Of a stretch of DNA of 64,000 bases, positions 24,008 to 33,569 are shown in pieces. The notes beneath the pieces were generated by a model. It had not been told where the DNA came from, did no database searches, and saw only the letters and a program-made list of their open reading frames with translations. The translations under genes and the position numbers were made by a program. This DNA is from Agromyces larvae. GTDB lineage: Bacteria > Actinomycetota > Actinomycetes > Actinomycetales > Microbacteriaceae. The stretch spans positions 3,906,001 through 3,970,000 of the forward strand of contig NZ_CP094528.1 in assembly GCF_022811705.1 (NCBI RefSeq), given 5' to 3'. Each line of letters starts with the position of its first letter. The first letter of the stretch is position 1.

Positions 24008-25314
24008 ATGGGGGTTCGCATGCCGACGAAAGCGCTTCACTTCAGGTGGTTCGCACTCCCGCTCGCCGCGGTCGCGGCGGTGGCGGGGCTCGGCGGGTGC
24101 AGCAGCAGCGCCGACGAGGCATCCGCGTCTCCGACGCCCGGTGACCCCGTGGCATCCGATGGCAGCCTCACCCTCGTCGAAGACGGGCTCGACGCCGGCA
24201 GCACCGCGTCGCTGAACGCAGCGGCGACCGAATCGTTCGCCGGCGTCAGCGCGCCCGGCGCGGTGATGGCGATCCGCACGCCCGAGGGCACCTGGGCGGC
24301 GACGATCGGCTTCCTCGACTGGGACGAGACGACGCCGATCACCGCCGACGTGCACCAGCGGGTCGGCAGCGTCACCAAGACCTTCACTGTCACGGCGTTG
24401 CTGCAACTCGCCGAGCGCGGCGACCTCTCGCTCGACGACCCGATCGACCGGTACGTGCCCGGCATGCCGAACGGCGACGCGACCCTGTACGACCTCGCGG
24501 CGATGCGCAGCGGCATCCCGTCGTACACGTTCGACGAGGAGTTCCAGCAGACGGTGTTCGCCGACCCGAACCACGCCTGGGCGCCGCAGGAGCTCGTCGA
24601 CCTCGTGAAGGGCGACGCGCCGATGTTCGCGCCCGGTACGAGAACCTTCTACTCGAACACGAACACGGTGCTGCTCGGCATGGTGATCGAGCAGGTCGCG
24701 GGTCGGCCGATCCAGGACGTCATGCAGGAGCAGATCATCGGCCCGCTCGGCCTGTCGGGCACGGTCTTCCCGACGGATGCCTCGTTCCCCGAGCCGCACG
24801 CGAACGGCTACACGACGCAGGGCACGGACGACGGGCTGCCCGTCGACGCGACCGACTGGAACCCGTCGTGGGGCTGGACGGCCGGCGCCATGATCTCCGA
24901 CCTCGACGACCTGCTCGTCTGGGGCGAGGCGCTGGTCACGGGCGAGGGCCTGCTCTCGCCCGAGTGGCAGCAGACGCGGCTCGACTCGTTCGACTTCTCC
25001 ATCCCCGTGTACGTGGGCGAGGGCCAGGATGCCCCGCAGTCGGAGGCGCGGGCGTACGGGCTGGGACTCGGCCTCGCGCTCGGCTGGTACGGCCACACCG
25101 GCGAGCTGCCCGGCTACAACACCGTCGTGCAGCACCACCCCGAAACCGGCACCACCCTCATCGTCATGGTGAACAGCGACATCAAGTCGGGGGAGTGCCC
25201 GGCGGATGCGCGACCACGTCCGGCGGGCGCACCACCGGTCCGTGCGAAGACCCGGCCGTGTACGTCGCGAACGCGCTCGCCGCGGCGATCGGGGCGCCGC
25301 TCGTGGAGGGGTGA
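24008..25314 (+). pseudogene. Serine hydrolase lipoprotein (beta-lactamase/DD-peptidase-like), C-terminus frameshifted
   Basis: A lipoprotein signal (LAAVAAVAGLGGCSSS) precedes a class C beta-lactamase-type domain. The nucleophile motif is GSVTKTFT (S-x2-K), followed by a YSNTNTVLLG (Y-x-N) motif and GHTGELPGYN (H-x-G). The frame runs well to SDIKSGECPADA at ~25207, then shifts; the original tail (TTSGGRTTGPCEDPAVYVAN and on) continues in another frame to the TGA at 25314. One missing base explains it. The catalytic domain is intact, so a product with an altered tail ending at 25546 could still be active. It likely hydrolyses peptidoglycan peptides or esters outside the membrane. Confidence 0.7.
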
Positions 25315-25549
25315 GCGCGCCAACGCGCCGCGCATCGTGCACGAGTCGACGGAGTTCGAGAATCACCTCGAGCTCGCGCGTCGCGCAGCCAGCGGACGAG
25401 CACCGCGAGGCTCGGAAGCAGGACCGCGATGCCCCAGAGGCCGGTCTGGACGGCTGTGCCGAATGATATATGCGGTCAGTGTGTGGCCCGGGTCAGATTC
25501 GGAATGGGGCGACGGTCATGGCGGGGCGAGAGGCCGTGAGCATTGAATC
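25315..25549. other. Debris region: LysR fragment and a stray membrane-segment coding trace
   Basis: No intact gene. 25320-25381 is a LysR remnant. On the minus strand about 25375-25440 can be read as a hydrophobic segment (TGLWGIAVLLPSLAVLVRWL) without a start or stop, probably the tail of a lost membrane gene. AT-richer bases (ATGATATATGCGG) around 25462 mark the edge of the lower-GC island. Confidence 0.5.
25320..25381 (+). pseudogene. LysR-family gene fragment (62 bp)
   Basis: This stretch encodes NAPRIVHESTEFENHLELA and aligns without gaps to 22967-23028 inside the LysR gene (NAPRIVHESMEFENHLELV), with only about five base differences. It is an isolated piece of an effector domain, so a second, closely related LysR gene (or a partial duplication) once lay here. 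Confidence 0.75.
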
Positions 25550-27019
25550 TCAGCTCTCCCAAGGTGTGACCGCCTGCTCGTAGCTCCACCGACGGAACGA
25601 CCGGTCGGTCCGCCGGATGAAGAGGAACGTCACGATCGCACCGGGCAGAGCGCTCGAGAAGAGCACGAAAGGCAGCCATCCGAAGGCCCACAGTGCAAGC
25701 GGGCCGAGCACGACATTGTCGAACGCTCGAATCGGCAGGAGGCCCAGCGTGAAGTAGAGGGCCAGCTGAATGGCAGCACCCAGGCCCCATCCGTAGAGTG
25801 CCCAGATCGAGAAGCCGCGTCGCGGCACACTGATACCGGCCCGCTTCAAAGTGAGGTAGCGGCGGATGTGTTCGACCACCGTGAAGACTCCACCCACGAG
25901 AAGGAGCAGGCACGCGAGGGTGAACATGGCGAAGCCGCCGATCACCACTGCGAACGCGGTCGAAGTGAGACCGAAGGAGAGGGAAGCACCGCCGGAGAGG
26001 ACTGCGAAGGAGACGAGTGCCAGAGCGCTTCCCAGGTTGAACAGACGTTCGCTCCTCCTGAAGCGCCGATCGAATCCGGATCGACTCGAAAAGTATGCAC
26101 CGACGAGCATTCCGAGTGCGAAGACGACTCCGACGATTCGTGTCGTCGTCGTGAACTCACCAGGGGTGACCTCGGAGGTCATCGCCCCATTGATCGATTC
26201 CTGCCAGGCGCGAAAGGTCCCGTTGGCATACATGACGAGCGTGGTCGCGATGAGTGCCACGAGCGTGGTCAGCAATGCTGCGACTTTGAGGATGTGGACC
26301 AGTTCGGTTCGGTCGCCTGCAGGCGCCTGCAGGCGGATCGTCGCGAAGAGCTCAGTCGCGAAATACGACAGCAGCGCGACCGCGGAAACGATCAAGCCGG
26401 CATTGGACGCGATCGTCGTTGTGGAATCGAACGGGTGCTCGCCTCCGACGAGTCCAAGGAGGCTCCCAACGATGAGCCCGCCGACGAGGCCGATGAGCGC
26501 GCCGCCGCCGACCCAGAGACCTCCGACGACGATCGTTCTCCTGAGCCATCGAGGGGTGAACCATCGAAGACCGGCGAGGGTGACTGAGCGTTCGAGTCGA
26601 CGTTGCGATCGCCGCCAAGTCCGTCTGAGTTGGGAGCTGAGTGGCTGGTCGGCCACCGCCGACCGTTGCTGGTTGAGGGCGTTCGCGAGGCGGGCTTCCG
26701 AATCCGCGGCGAACGCCTGTATGAGCTGGACGTCGTTCGAACCGACGAGCCGGAGGATGCTGCGTACCGATGCCTCAGCGCTCAGTGTTGCCGGTTTCAC
26801 CCGGGAACCGAGGATGTCGTCGGCGATGGAGATGTCCGCGGACGTCAGATCTCCGGCATCGGGTGCGCGGTCCTGGATCACGGTTTCGGCGAGCGAACGG
26901 AACGCGTAGTCCCATTCGGGATGACGCAGCAGTGCAGCCCCGCCTCCGAACGCAACGAGGATGGGGAACAGGATCGCGAGCGTGATCGCGAGCACGACCC
27001 AGAGCTCGAAGTCGCGCAT
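25550..27019 (-). CDS. Multi-pass membrane protein of unknown function, last gene of the fic-hsdR operon
   Basis: A 489-residue protein with no family I recognise. One N-terminal helix (residues 7-28) is followed by a ~130-residue soluble part with an Arg-rich stretch (RRTWRRSQRRLERS), then about seven to eight further helices from residue ~165 to the end. The ATG at 27019 is 2 bp after the hsdR stop, so it is co-translated with the restriction subunit. Its base composition is clearly less GC-rich than chromosomal neighbours. A membrane effector or anchor tied to the restriction locus is possible, but nothing in the sequence proves it. Confidence 0.75.
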   Translation of the reverse strand: MRDFELWVVLAITLAILFPILVAFGGGAALLRHPEWDYAFRSLAETVIQDRAPDAGDLTSADISIADDILGSRVKPATLSAEASVRSILRLVGSNDVQLIQAFAADSEARLANALNQQRSAVADQPLSSQLRRTWRRSQRRLERSVTLAGLRWFTPRWLRRTIVVGGLWVGGGALIGLVGGLIVGSLLGLVGGEHPFDSTTTIASNAGLIVSAVALLSYFATELFATIRLQAPAGDRTELVHILKVAALLTTLVALIATTLVMYANGTFRAWQESINGAMTSEVTPGEFTTTTRIVGVVFALGMLVGAYFSSRSGFDRRFRRSERLFNLGSALALVSFAVLSGGASLSFGLTSTAFAVVIGGFAMFTLACLLLLVGGVFTVVEHIRRYLTLKRAGISVPRRGFSIWALYGWGLGAAIQLALYFTLGLLPIRAFDNVVLGPLALWAFGWLPFVLFSSALPGAIVTFLFIRRTDRSFRRWSYEQAVTPWES

Positions 27020-27021
27020 CG

Positions 27022-30000
27022 TCAGGCGATCCGAGTCGGCCGAGCAGTCGCGGCGACCTGGTCGAGCACGTGCTCGAGGGCGTCGATCTCTGACTCGCTG
27101 AACACGTCCTCAGGCCCGCGCGGCGCGATCGCGTCGAACGGCGGGTCGTAGAGCACTTTGATCGGCACCTGCCCCGTGCGACTGAGCTGATCGACGATGA
27201 GGTCGACGAACGAGATCTGGCGTGCGCTGAGGTTCCGATCGGCGACGAACTGGGAGAGCGCCTCTTGTGCGGCCGAACGTTCGAGCCCGAGCAGCGAGCG
27301 GACGAAGAGCCCCAGCCCGTCGGCCTCGGCAGCGGCGGTCGCGAGGGCATCGAGATCGGATGCTTCGAACTCGCCGCTCTCGACGAGCATGCGCTGCAGC
27401 TCGTCGAGGTCGGTCTCGGTGAGTTGTTTCCCCGTGCGGAGCTTGCGCAGCACGACGTGGTTCTCGTGTGTGCGCAGATAGGCAAACAGCTTCTGCCGGA
27501 ATCGAACCCGGTTCACGCCGGGGCTGTCGATGACGATCTCGGTCGGACCTTCGTCGAGGTCGAGGGTGTCTTCGAAGTCGGTGAACATGATCGATCGCGA
27601 CTTCGCTTCGATGAGCCGCACGAGCGGGCGGAGTCGCACGCGCATCGCCTCGAGCATCGGCGCGGTGACGTCCTGCCACCAGTCCGTGCCGGCGACGGCG
27701 TCGATGAGCTCGAGCTGCGCGGCGATCACGGGGATGCCGCGCTGCTCGCCGAGCGCCGTGGCGATCGCCCGGATCCGGTCGCGTGCGGTCGCGAACCCGG
27801 GGTCGGCGGCGAGCACGCCGAGCTGGGCCCGAAGCACGAGCAGATCGAACCGCTTCGCACGCTCGTCGGTGTCGGTCGCGAGTGCGGCCGACGGAAGGTC
27901 GGCGAGCGCAACGGCGTCCGAGACCTCCGCCGCCCACGCGTCGCCTGACGCGAACCGTTCGACGAGCCGGCGATGCGGACGCACGAGGAAGTTCTGCTCG
28001 TTCATCCCCGCGACGATCGCTTGCAGTCCCTCGGCGAGCCCCGTGCGGAGGTCGCGATCGTCGTCGGACGCGGCGCCCGAGACATCCGCTCGATCGAGTG
28101 CCTGGAGCAGTTCGAGGCGGGCCGAGAACAGGCGCGAGTGCAGCGAACGAGCGCCCGAGGACTGGAGCTCGGGCAGTTGCTGATTGAAGAACTCGATGTT
28201 GCCGCCGACATCGAAGACGATGAAGTCACGCTTGTCGTCGCTGCCGTCGTCGGCGTCGCCGTACAGCCCCGGACGCAGTCGCGTGCCGCGCCCGAGCATC
28301 TGCCAATACTTCGACTTCGAGAACACGGGTTTGAAGAACACGAGGTTCACGACCTCGGGCACGTCGATGCCCGTATCGAGCATGTCGACCGAGATCGCGA
28401 TGTGCGGCGACTTGTCGGCCTGCGCGAAGTCGTCGATGAGCGTCTCGGCACGCTCGACCCGGTAGGTGATGACGCGCGCGAACTTCCCCGCGTACTCGGG
28501 GTAGTTCGCGTCGAACCGGTCGGCGATGAACTGCGCGTGGGCGTTGTTCTTCGCGAACACGATCGTCTTGCCGAGTCGGTCGCCGCCTGCGACGCGACGG
28601 CCCTCGGTCATGAGCACTTCGAGCACCTTGTCGACGGTGTCTTCGTTGAAGAGCCACGCGTTGATCGCGTCGGCGTCGACCTGGTCGGGGATCTCGCCGT
28701 CTTCCCAGTCGAGCAGGTCCCACTGCTCCTTCTGATCGTCGGTGAGTTCGTCGTAGCGGATGCCTCGCCGGAGGAACTTCGACGTGATCGAACGGGCAAC
28801 AGGCGGCACGAGGTAGCCGTCTTCGATCGCTCGCGAGAGCTCGTACTCGAAGGTCGGGATCCCGTCTTCGAGGTGGAAGAGGCGATAGGTGTTGTGGTCG
28901 ACTTCGTCTTTCGGGGTCGCGGTGAGACCGACGACGTGCGCGTCGAAGTACTCGAAGATCGCGCCGTACTTCTGGTACACCGACCGGTGGGCCTCGTCGA
29001 TCACGATGAGGTCGAAGTAGCCGGGGCCGAACCGGCGTGCGCCACCGTCGTCTCCGCCGCCCTGGTCGATGAGGCCCATCATCGTCGGGTAGGTCGACAC
29101 GTAGACCCGGCCTTCGAGGTCGCGCTCGTCGAGCAGGTTCACCGGGGGCGTATCGGGCGCGTGCGCCTTGAACGCGCTCACGGCCTGCCCGACGAGTGCA
29201 CGGCGGTCGGCGAGGAAGAGCACGCGCTTCACCCAGTTCGCGCGCGAGAGCAGGTCGACGAGCGCGATGACCGTACGCGTCTTGCCGCTGCCGGTCGCCA
29301 TGACGAGCAGCGCCCGTCGTTCGCGATCACGTTCGAACGCCTCGGCCACCGCCCGGATCGCCTGGTGCTGATAGGCGCGACTCGCAACCTCCTCGTTGAT
29401 GGCGAGCGAGTCGAGCGGCTTGCGAGAGCCGCGCCGCTGCACGAGCAAGGCGAGTTCGTCTTTCGTGTAGAAGCCCTGCACGGCGCGCGGAGGATATCCG
29501 GCGGGCGAGTCATCCCACATCCAGTGCTCATAGCCGTTGGACGTGAAGATCACCGGGCGCTGCCCGTACTGCGCCTCGAGCGCGTCGGCGTAGAGCTTCG
29601 CCTGCTGCTGCCCGACGCGCGCGTCGCGCCGGGTGCGCTTCGCCTCGACGAGTCCGAGCGGCTTGCCGTCATCGCCCCACAGCACGTAGTCGACGCGGCC
29701 CGTGCCGCTCGGACTGCCGTCGAGCCCGGTCACGGGCACCTCGACGACGTGCGGAGCGGTCGGGTCCCAGCCGGCTTCGCGCAGCAGCAGGTCGATGAAG
29801 CGATCGCGAGTGGATGCCTCGTCGTAGTCGTGCGTGTCGGGGACGACTGCGTTCTGCGCCTTGGCCTCGGCGATCTCGGCCCGAAGCGCTTCGAGCTCTG
29901 CCCTGAGCTCGTCGCTCTCGGCGACCTTGGCCGCGAGCGCGGCATCCTTCTGCTCGTTGGCTGCGAGGGCGGCGGCCAGTTCGGCCTTCGTCTTCTGGAT

Positions 30001-30447
30001 GAGCCCGGGCTGCGGTTTCGGCAGGGATGCCACGTCGAACGACTGCCCCGGTGCAGGTCGGTTCGCGGGGTCGGTCGCGTAGTGCGACGCGAGCCAGATC
30101 ATGACGTGGAAGAGTTCGCGCACGATCGGCAGGCTGTCGGCCGGCGTGATCTTGAACGTCTTGTGCACGGCGTCGTTGCCGCGCATACGGATGAGGTTCA
30201 TCTTCGCGAACACCGCCTGCCCGACGAGTCGCTTGAACGTCGGCTCGTGGATGAGGGCGGCGAGCTCGTCTTTGTACGGCGGCTTCAGCGAAGCATCCGC
30301 CCGATACAGCCAGAGCGCCGTGAGTTCGACCGCGCGTCGCGCGTAGAAGAGCGAGGAGCGCGGGTCGCCGTTGACGTAGAACTCAGCGCGGGAGGCCTCG
30401 GCGGCGATCTCGGGCCATTCGTGCCGGATGAAGGCGAAGTTGGTCAT
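27022..30447 (-). CDS. hsdR: Type I restriction endonuclease R subunit (HsdR)
   Basis: A 1141-residue HsdR, the ATP-dependent translocase/nuclease of a type I system. Order: an N-terminal DUF4145-like region (1-130), a coiled coil (~150-197), the PD-(D/E)xK nuclease (D253 in GRVDYVLW; E268-A-K270), helicase motif I MATGSGKT (383-390), DEAH (484-487), LTATP (508-512), motif VI QMLGRGTRLRP, and the C-terminal HsdM-contact region. It starts 4 bp inside the end of fic (ATGA) and precedes a membrane protein by 2 bp. hsdM and hsdS are 3.9 kb away on the same strand, beyond an inverted two-gene module. All catalytic motifs are intact. Confidence 0.93.
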   Translation of the reverse strand: MTNFAFIRHEWPEIAAEASRAEFYVNGDPRSSLFYARRAVELTALWLYRADASLKPPYKDELAALIHEPTFKRLVGQAVFAKMNLIRMRGNDAVHKTFKITPADSLPIVRELFHVMIWLASHYATDPANRPAPGQSFDVASLPKPQPGLIQKTKAELAAALAANEQKDAALAAKVAESDELRAELEALRAEIAEAKAQNAVVPDTHDYDEASTRDRFIDLLLREAGWDPTAPHVVEVPVTGLDGSPSGTGRVDYVLWGDDGKPLGLVEAKRTRRDARVGQQQAKLYADALEAQYGQRPVIFTSNGYEHWMWDDSPAGYPPRAVQGFYTKDELALLVQRRGSRKPLDSLAINEEVASRAYQHQAIRAVAEAFERDRERRALLVMATGSGKTRTVIALVDLLSRANWVKRVLFLADRRALVGQAVSAFKAHAPDTPPVNLLDERDLEGRVYVSTYPTMMGLIDQGGGDDGGARRFGPGYFDLIVIDEAHRSVYQKYGAIFEYFDAHVVGLTATPKDEVDHNTYRLFHLEDGIPTFEYELSRAIEDGYLVPPVARSITSKFLRRGIRYDELTDDQKEQWDLLDWEDGEIPDQVDADAINAWLFNEDTVDKVLEVLMTEGRRVAGGDRLGKTIVFAKNNAHAQFIADRFDANYPEYAGKFARVITYRVERAETLIDDFAQADKSPHIAISVDMLDTGIDVPEVVNLVFFKPVFSKSKYWQMLGRGTRLRPGLYGDADDGSDDKRDFIVFDVGGNIEFFNQQLPELQSSGARSLHSRLFSARLELLQALDRADVSGAASDDDRDLRTGLAEGLQAIVAGMNEQNFLVRPHRRLVERFASGDAWAAEVSDAVALADLPSAALATDTDERAKRFDLLVLRAQLGVLAADPGFATARDRIRAIATALGEQRGIPVIAAQLELIDAVAGTDWWQDVTAPMLEAMRVRLRPLVRLIEAKSRSIMFTDFEDTLDLDEGPTEIVIDSPGVNRVRFRQKLFAYLRTHENHVVLRKLRTGKQLTETDLDELQRMLVESGEFEASDLDALATAAAEADGLGLFVRSLLGLERSAAQEALSQFVADRNLSARQISFVDLIVDQLSRTGQVPIKVLYDPPFDAIAPRGPEDVFSESEIDALEHVLDQVAATARPTRIA

Positions 30448-31619
30448 GCGGGGTCCTTGAGAAGCGGCGGCAGGAACCCTGCCCGGTCGAGTTCGCGGAT
30501 CAGGAAGGGGCTCAGCTCGTTGGGGCCGAACGAAACAAGGTACGAGCGACCACCGACATGTTCGGGTTTCAGGAGTCCGCGGTCGAGGAGCGGGCGGAGT
30601 GCGTGGCTCCTGAGTGAGGGGCTGCCGGGCACGAGGTGCTCGATCTGTCCGGCCTTGAGGAATCCGGTGTCGAAGGCAAGCAAGAGGATGTCGCGCTCCC
30701 GGGCCGTGATCCCGGCCGCGCGGGTGAACCTCTCGAGGGCGGGTGCGACGAGCTCATCGCGTACGAACGCGGCGTCTTGCAGACGGTGGAGGCGTCGCAA
30801 GTCGGCGAGCAGGCCGCTGATGAAGAACTCGCACCACGCGATGGTGCCTGCGTCACTCAGATCGTCGGCCTTGGCGAGGGCGTCGTAGTACTCGGATCGG
30901 GACACCCCGAACACGGAGGTCGGGTTGACTGCTCGAAGGCCGACCGGGCTCACGAACCCGTGGCGGCCGAGCATGGCGTAGCTGAGCAGACGGGAGACGC
31001 GGCCGTTGCCGTTCTGGAACGGGTGGACCCAGAGGAACCGGTGGTGGGCGATCGCGACGTGCAAGAGCTGTTGGTGAGTCGGCACCTGTCGGTTGACGAA
31101 CTCGAGCAGACGATCCATCTCGGCCTGAACGGAAGCGAACAGGGGAGGCTGGTGGGTGGCGCCCTGAATGGCGACGTCGCGAACGCGGTAGGCGCCGGGC
31201 CTCGAATCTCCTTCGCGGACGAGTCCGTCGACCGCACGCCGGTGAAACTCGCGGATCAGTGAATGGGTGATCGGCCGCGTTGGGTCACTTTCGTCGATGA
31301 ACTCCATGACTTCGTTGAGGTTCAGAATTTCGCGGACGGTCTCGTCTACCCGATCGGGTTGGGACTCTGCGGCTTGCGCGCCGGCGATCGCGTCGAGGAT
31401 GGTCGTGCGGTTGCCCTCGATGCGTGCGGAGATCATGCTCGAGAGGAACTGGAACAGGCCGTGCAGCTCGGAGAACACGTGAGGCGGAGTCGTGCCGACC
31501 CCGATCTCGCCTCGGAGGCGCTCGAGCTCCACGACCGACGAGGCGAGTTCGGAGTCGAAGTCGAACCGCGGAAAGACGAACTCTTCGTTGCTGGAAGTCG
31601 CATCGGTATTTGATTCCAT
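30444..31619 (-). CDS. Fic-domain AMP-transferase (class II, self-inhibited) in the hsd locus
   Basis: A 391-residue Fic protein. The active site HPFQNGNGRVSR (199-210) is canonical, with the flap RPGAYRVRDVAIQG (140-153). An N-terminal inhibitory helix carries S64-x3-E68-G-N70 (SARIEGN), the class II signature whose Glu blocks productive ATP binding. A C-terminal wHTH-like region follows. It probably AMPylates a protein when inhibition is relieved. It overlaps the hsdR start by 4 bp, so it is made together with the restriction subunit. It may tune the system or act as a back-up toxic effector; that is inference. SD GGAG lies before ATG 31619. Confidence 0.9.
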   Translation of the reverse strand: MESNTDATSSNEEFVFPRFDFDSELASSVVELERLRGEIGVGTTPPHVFSELHGLFQFLSSMISARIEGNRTTILDAIAGAQAAESQPDRVDETVREILNLNEVMEFIDESDPTRPITHSLIREFHRRAVDGLVREGDSRPGAYRVRDVAIQGATHQPPLFASVQAEMDRLLEFVNRQVPTHQQLLHVAIAHHRFLWVHPFQNGNGRVSRLLSYAMLGRHGFVSPVGLRAVNPTSVFGVSRSEYYDALAKADDLSDAGTIAWCEFFISGLLADLRRLHRLQDAAFVRDELVAPALERFTRAAGITARERDILLLAFDTGFLKAGQIEHLVPGSPSLRSHALRPLLDRGLLKPEHVGGRSYLVSFGPNELSPFLIRELDRAGFLPPLLKDPA

Positions 31620-31775
31620 CGTGCTCCGTACTTTAGGGCAAGCAGGTCACGATCGGCATGAATCCGGGGAACTTCCTCTCCCGAGTGATGTGTCGGATTT
31701 GCAGAGTACGGGACGGTTGAATCAAGACATGGTCGCTGACTGCGGCGTCTGCCCTGCTCGACCGCGCTCAGCTTG

Positions 31776-31805
31776 CTGAATACAGCAATCAATCACGGTA
31801 TTCAG
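31776..31805. promoter_or_regulatory. Inverted repeat in the fic / ImmA divergent region
   Basis: CTGAATAC (31776-31783) and GTATTCAG (31798-31805) form a perfect 8-bp inverted repeat with a 14-nt spacer. It lies in a 285-bp divergent intergenic region between fic and the ImmA/IrrE gene and is a good candidate operator for an HTH protein encoded in the locus. TACGCT at 31861-31866 may be the -10 box of the ImmA gene. Confidence 0.5.
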
Positions 31806-31904
31806 TGACGGCTCGCTCGCAACTTGTGGCGCCTTCGGGGTCGACGTCGGTCCCGATCGCTACGCTCGTACCAGTTGTCAGGAACGTTGAGGAGGTGCGT
31901 TGGT

Positions 31905-33068
31905 ATGTCCGTCGGCGTGCCGGTCGCTCCTGATGTCCTCCATTGGGCCGCCCGACGGTCGGGCCGCGACGATTCTGAGTTCGAACGCAAGTTTCCGGCC
32001 TGGCACCAATGGCTCGTCGGCGAGAAAGCCCCGACGATCAAACAGGTAGAACAGGTTGCGCGCTACTCTCATGTGCCATTCGGCGTGTTCTTCCTCACTG
32101 AGCCGCCCACCGTTGAGTTGCCCATCCCCGACTTCCGTCTCGGCATTCACGGGAAGGCCGCTCTCCCGAGCCAAGAACTGCTCGATGTCATCGAGGCCTG
32201 CCAGCTCCGGCAGGCTTGGTACCGCGACTTCGCGCTCGCCAACGAGTTCGGGCCAGCGCGCGTGACCCGTCTCGGCCCCGAGCTCGATGTCACAGAAGCC
32301 GCCCTCGCGATCGCAGATGACCTGCAGTTCGGGGTCGACGCTCGAAAACGAATCACTCGGACTGAGGCTCGCAATCACCTGCGGCACGCATTCGAGGATC
32401 TTGGCGGCATTGCAGTCTTTACGAGCATGGTCGGAAACGACAATTCCCGGCCGTTGAAGCGGGAAGAGTTCCGGGGATTCACGCTCGCCGACGACGTCGC
32501 GCCCCTGGTCTTCGTCAACACGTCCGATGACACACTCTCCGGTCAGCTCTTCACCTTCTTGCACGAGTACGCACACGCAGCGCGCGGCCAGTCCGGCGTA
32601 AGCGACGAAGACCAGCTCGACAGAGGAACTGTGCCGGCTGATGGGATCGAACAATGGTGTAACGCGGTCGCTGCCGAAGTGCTGGTCCCGGCCGCCGATT
32701 TGCGCGCCGAGTTCAGACCGGCGGCACCGCTTCGCGGGGAGCTCGATCGGCTGGCAGCCCGTTATCACGCCAGCACGCTCACCGTTCTGATCAAGCTCCG
32801 AGATGTCGGGCTCATCCAGCGAGAAGGCTTCGATCGGGTGTTCCAGGCGGAGCAGCGGCATGTCGCCGACACATTGGCGAAGCGTGCTGAGGCGAGCGGT
32901 GGCAATCACTACCTCAATCAGCCGTTTCGCCTTGGCGAGAACTTCTCTCGCGCGGTGATTCGAGAGACTCGGCGTGGAGCGGTGAGCTACGTCGAGGCTT
33001 TCCGGCTGCTCGGCATGCGTTCCGCGACTCAGCTCGAGAAGTACGCCAAGTCTCTCGGGATGAGTTGA
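31905..33068 (+). CDS. ImmA/IrrE-family metallopeptidase with N-terminal HTH-like region
   Basis: A 387-residue protein. Residues 1-70 look like an XRE/HTH-type region (WAARRSGRDDSEFERKFPAWHQW, then PTIKQVEQVARYSHVPFGVFFL). The peptidase core has FLHEYAHAARG (HExxH) and later NAVAAEVLVPAADLR, as in ImmA and IrrE, which cleave repressors. SD GAGGAGG (31889-31895) sits 9 nt before ATG 31905; a longer upstream frame is rejected. The stop overlaps the next start. ImmA/IrrE genes paired with DUF4411 genes are a recurring two-gene, antitoxin/toxin-like module. Its GC content is low and it lies inverted between the two halves of the hsd locus. Confidence 0.85.
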   Translation: MSVGVPVAPDVLHWAARRSGRDDSEFERKFPAWHQWLVGEKAPTIKQVEQVARYSHVPFGVFFLTEPPTVELPIPDFRLGIHGKAALPSQELLDVIEACQLRQAWYRDFALANEFGPARVTRLGPELDVTEAALAIADDLQFGVDARKRITRTEARNHLRHAFEDLGGIAVFTSMVGNDNSRPLKREEFRGFTLADDVAPLVFVNTSDDTLSGQLFTFLHEYAHAARGQSGVSDEDQLDRGTVPADGIEQWCNAVAAEVLVPAADLRAEFRPAAPLRGELDRLAARYHASTLTVLIKLRDVGLIQREGFDRVFQAEQRHVADTLAKRAEASGGNHYLNQPFRLGENFSRAVIRETRRGAVSYVEAFRLLGMRSATQLEKYAKSLGMS

Positions 33069-33568
33069 TGCATCTCTTCGACACGAACCCGTTCATCGAA
33101 GCGAAGAACACCTACTATCCGTTTGCCGTCGCGCCCGGCTACTGGGAATGGCTCAGAAGCGAGCACGAAGCCGGACATATCGCTTCGATCTCTGCGGTCC
33201 GCGAGGAACTGCTCCGTCAAGACGACGAACTCTCGGAGTGGGCGAAAGACCTCCCGAACAGCTTCTGGATCGAGGAATCGACCGAAACCCTCGATGCGCT
33301 ACGCCAGGTCGCGACTTGGGCGATGAGCACGTCGCGGCAGTATCTCCCTGCGGCGCGGAGCGAGTTCCTCAACGTGGCGGACTTTCGACTGATCGCGGCC
33401 GCGTTGGCTGGAGGACACACGGTCGTCACGCGCGAGCAGCCCTCGCCGGCGTCGAAGAACCGAATTCTGATTCCAGACGTGTGCGACGCGCACGGGGTGA
33501 AGTGGGCCTCGCCGTTCGAGACGTATCAGCGCCTCGGGCTGCGTCTCGTGCAGCCGATCGGGCGGTGA
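33068..33568 (+). CDS. DUF4411 family PIN-like protein (putative toxin partner of ImmA/IrrE)
   Basis: A 166-residue protein of the DUF4411 type, with a PIN-nuclease-like arrangement of acidic residues: HLFDTNPFIEAKN at the N-terminus, VREELLR in the middle and NVADFRLIAAALAGGHTVVTRE near the C-terminus. It ends with the DUF4411-type VCDAHGVKWASPFETYQRLGLRL. PIN-type nucleases cleave RNA. The ATG shares its A with the TGA of the ImmA/IrrE gene, so synthesis is coupled. A TTG one codon earlier is an alternative start. Toxin activity is inferred from the pairing. Confidence 0.82.
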   Translation: MHLFDTNPFIEAKNTYYPFAVAPGYWEWLRSEHEAGHIASISAVREELLRQDDELSEWAKDLPNSFWIEESTETLDALRQVATWAMSTSRQYLPAARSEFLNVADFRLIAAALAGGHTVVTREQPSPASKNRILIPDVCDAHGVKWASPFETYQRLGLRLVQPIGR

Positions 33569-33569
33569 T

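Noticed and set aside
24008..25314. Serine hydrolase as a beta-lactamase resistance gene
   Set aside because: The H-x-G motif in place of KTG and the lipoprotein form fit the wide serine-hydrolase family; resistance cannot be inferred.
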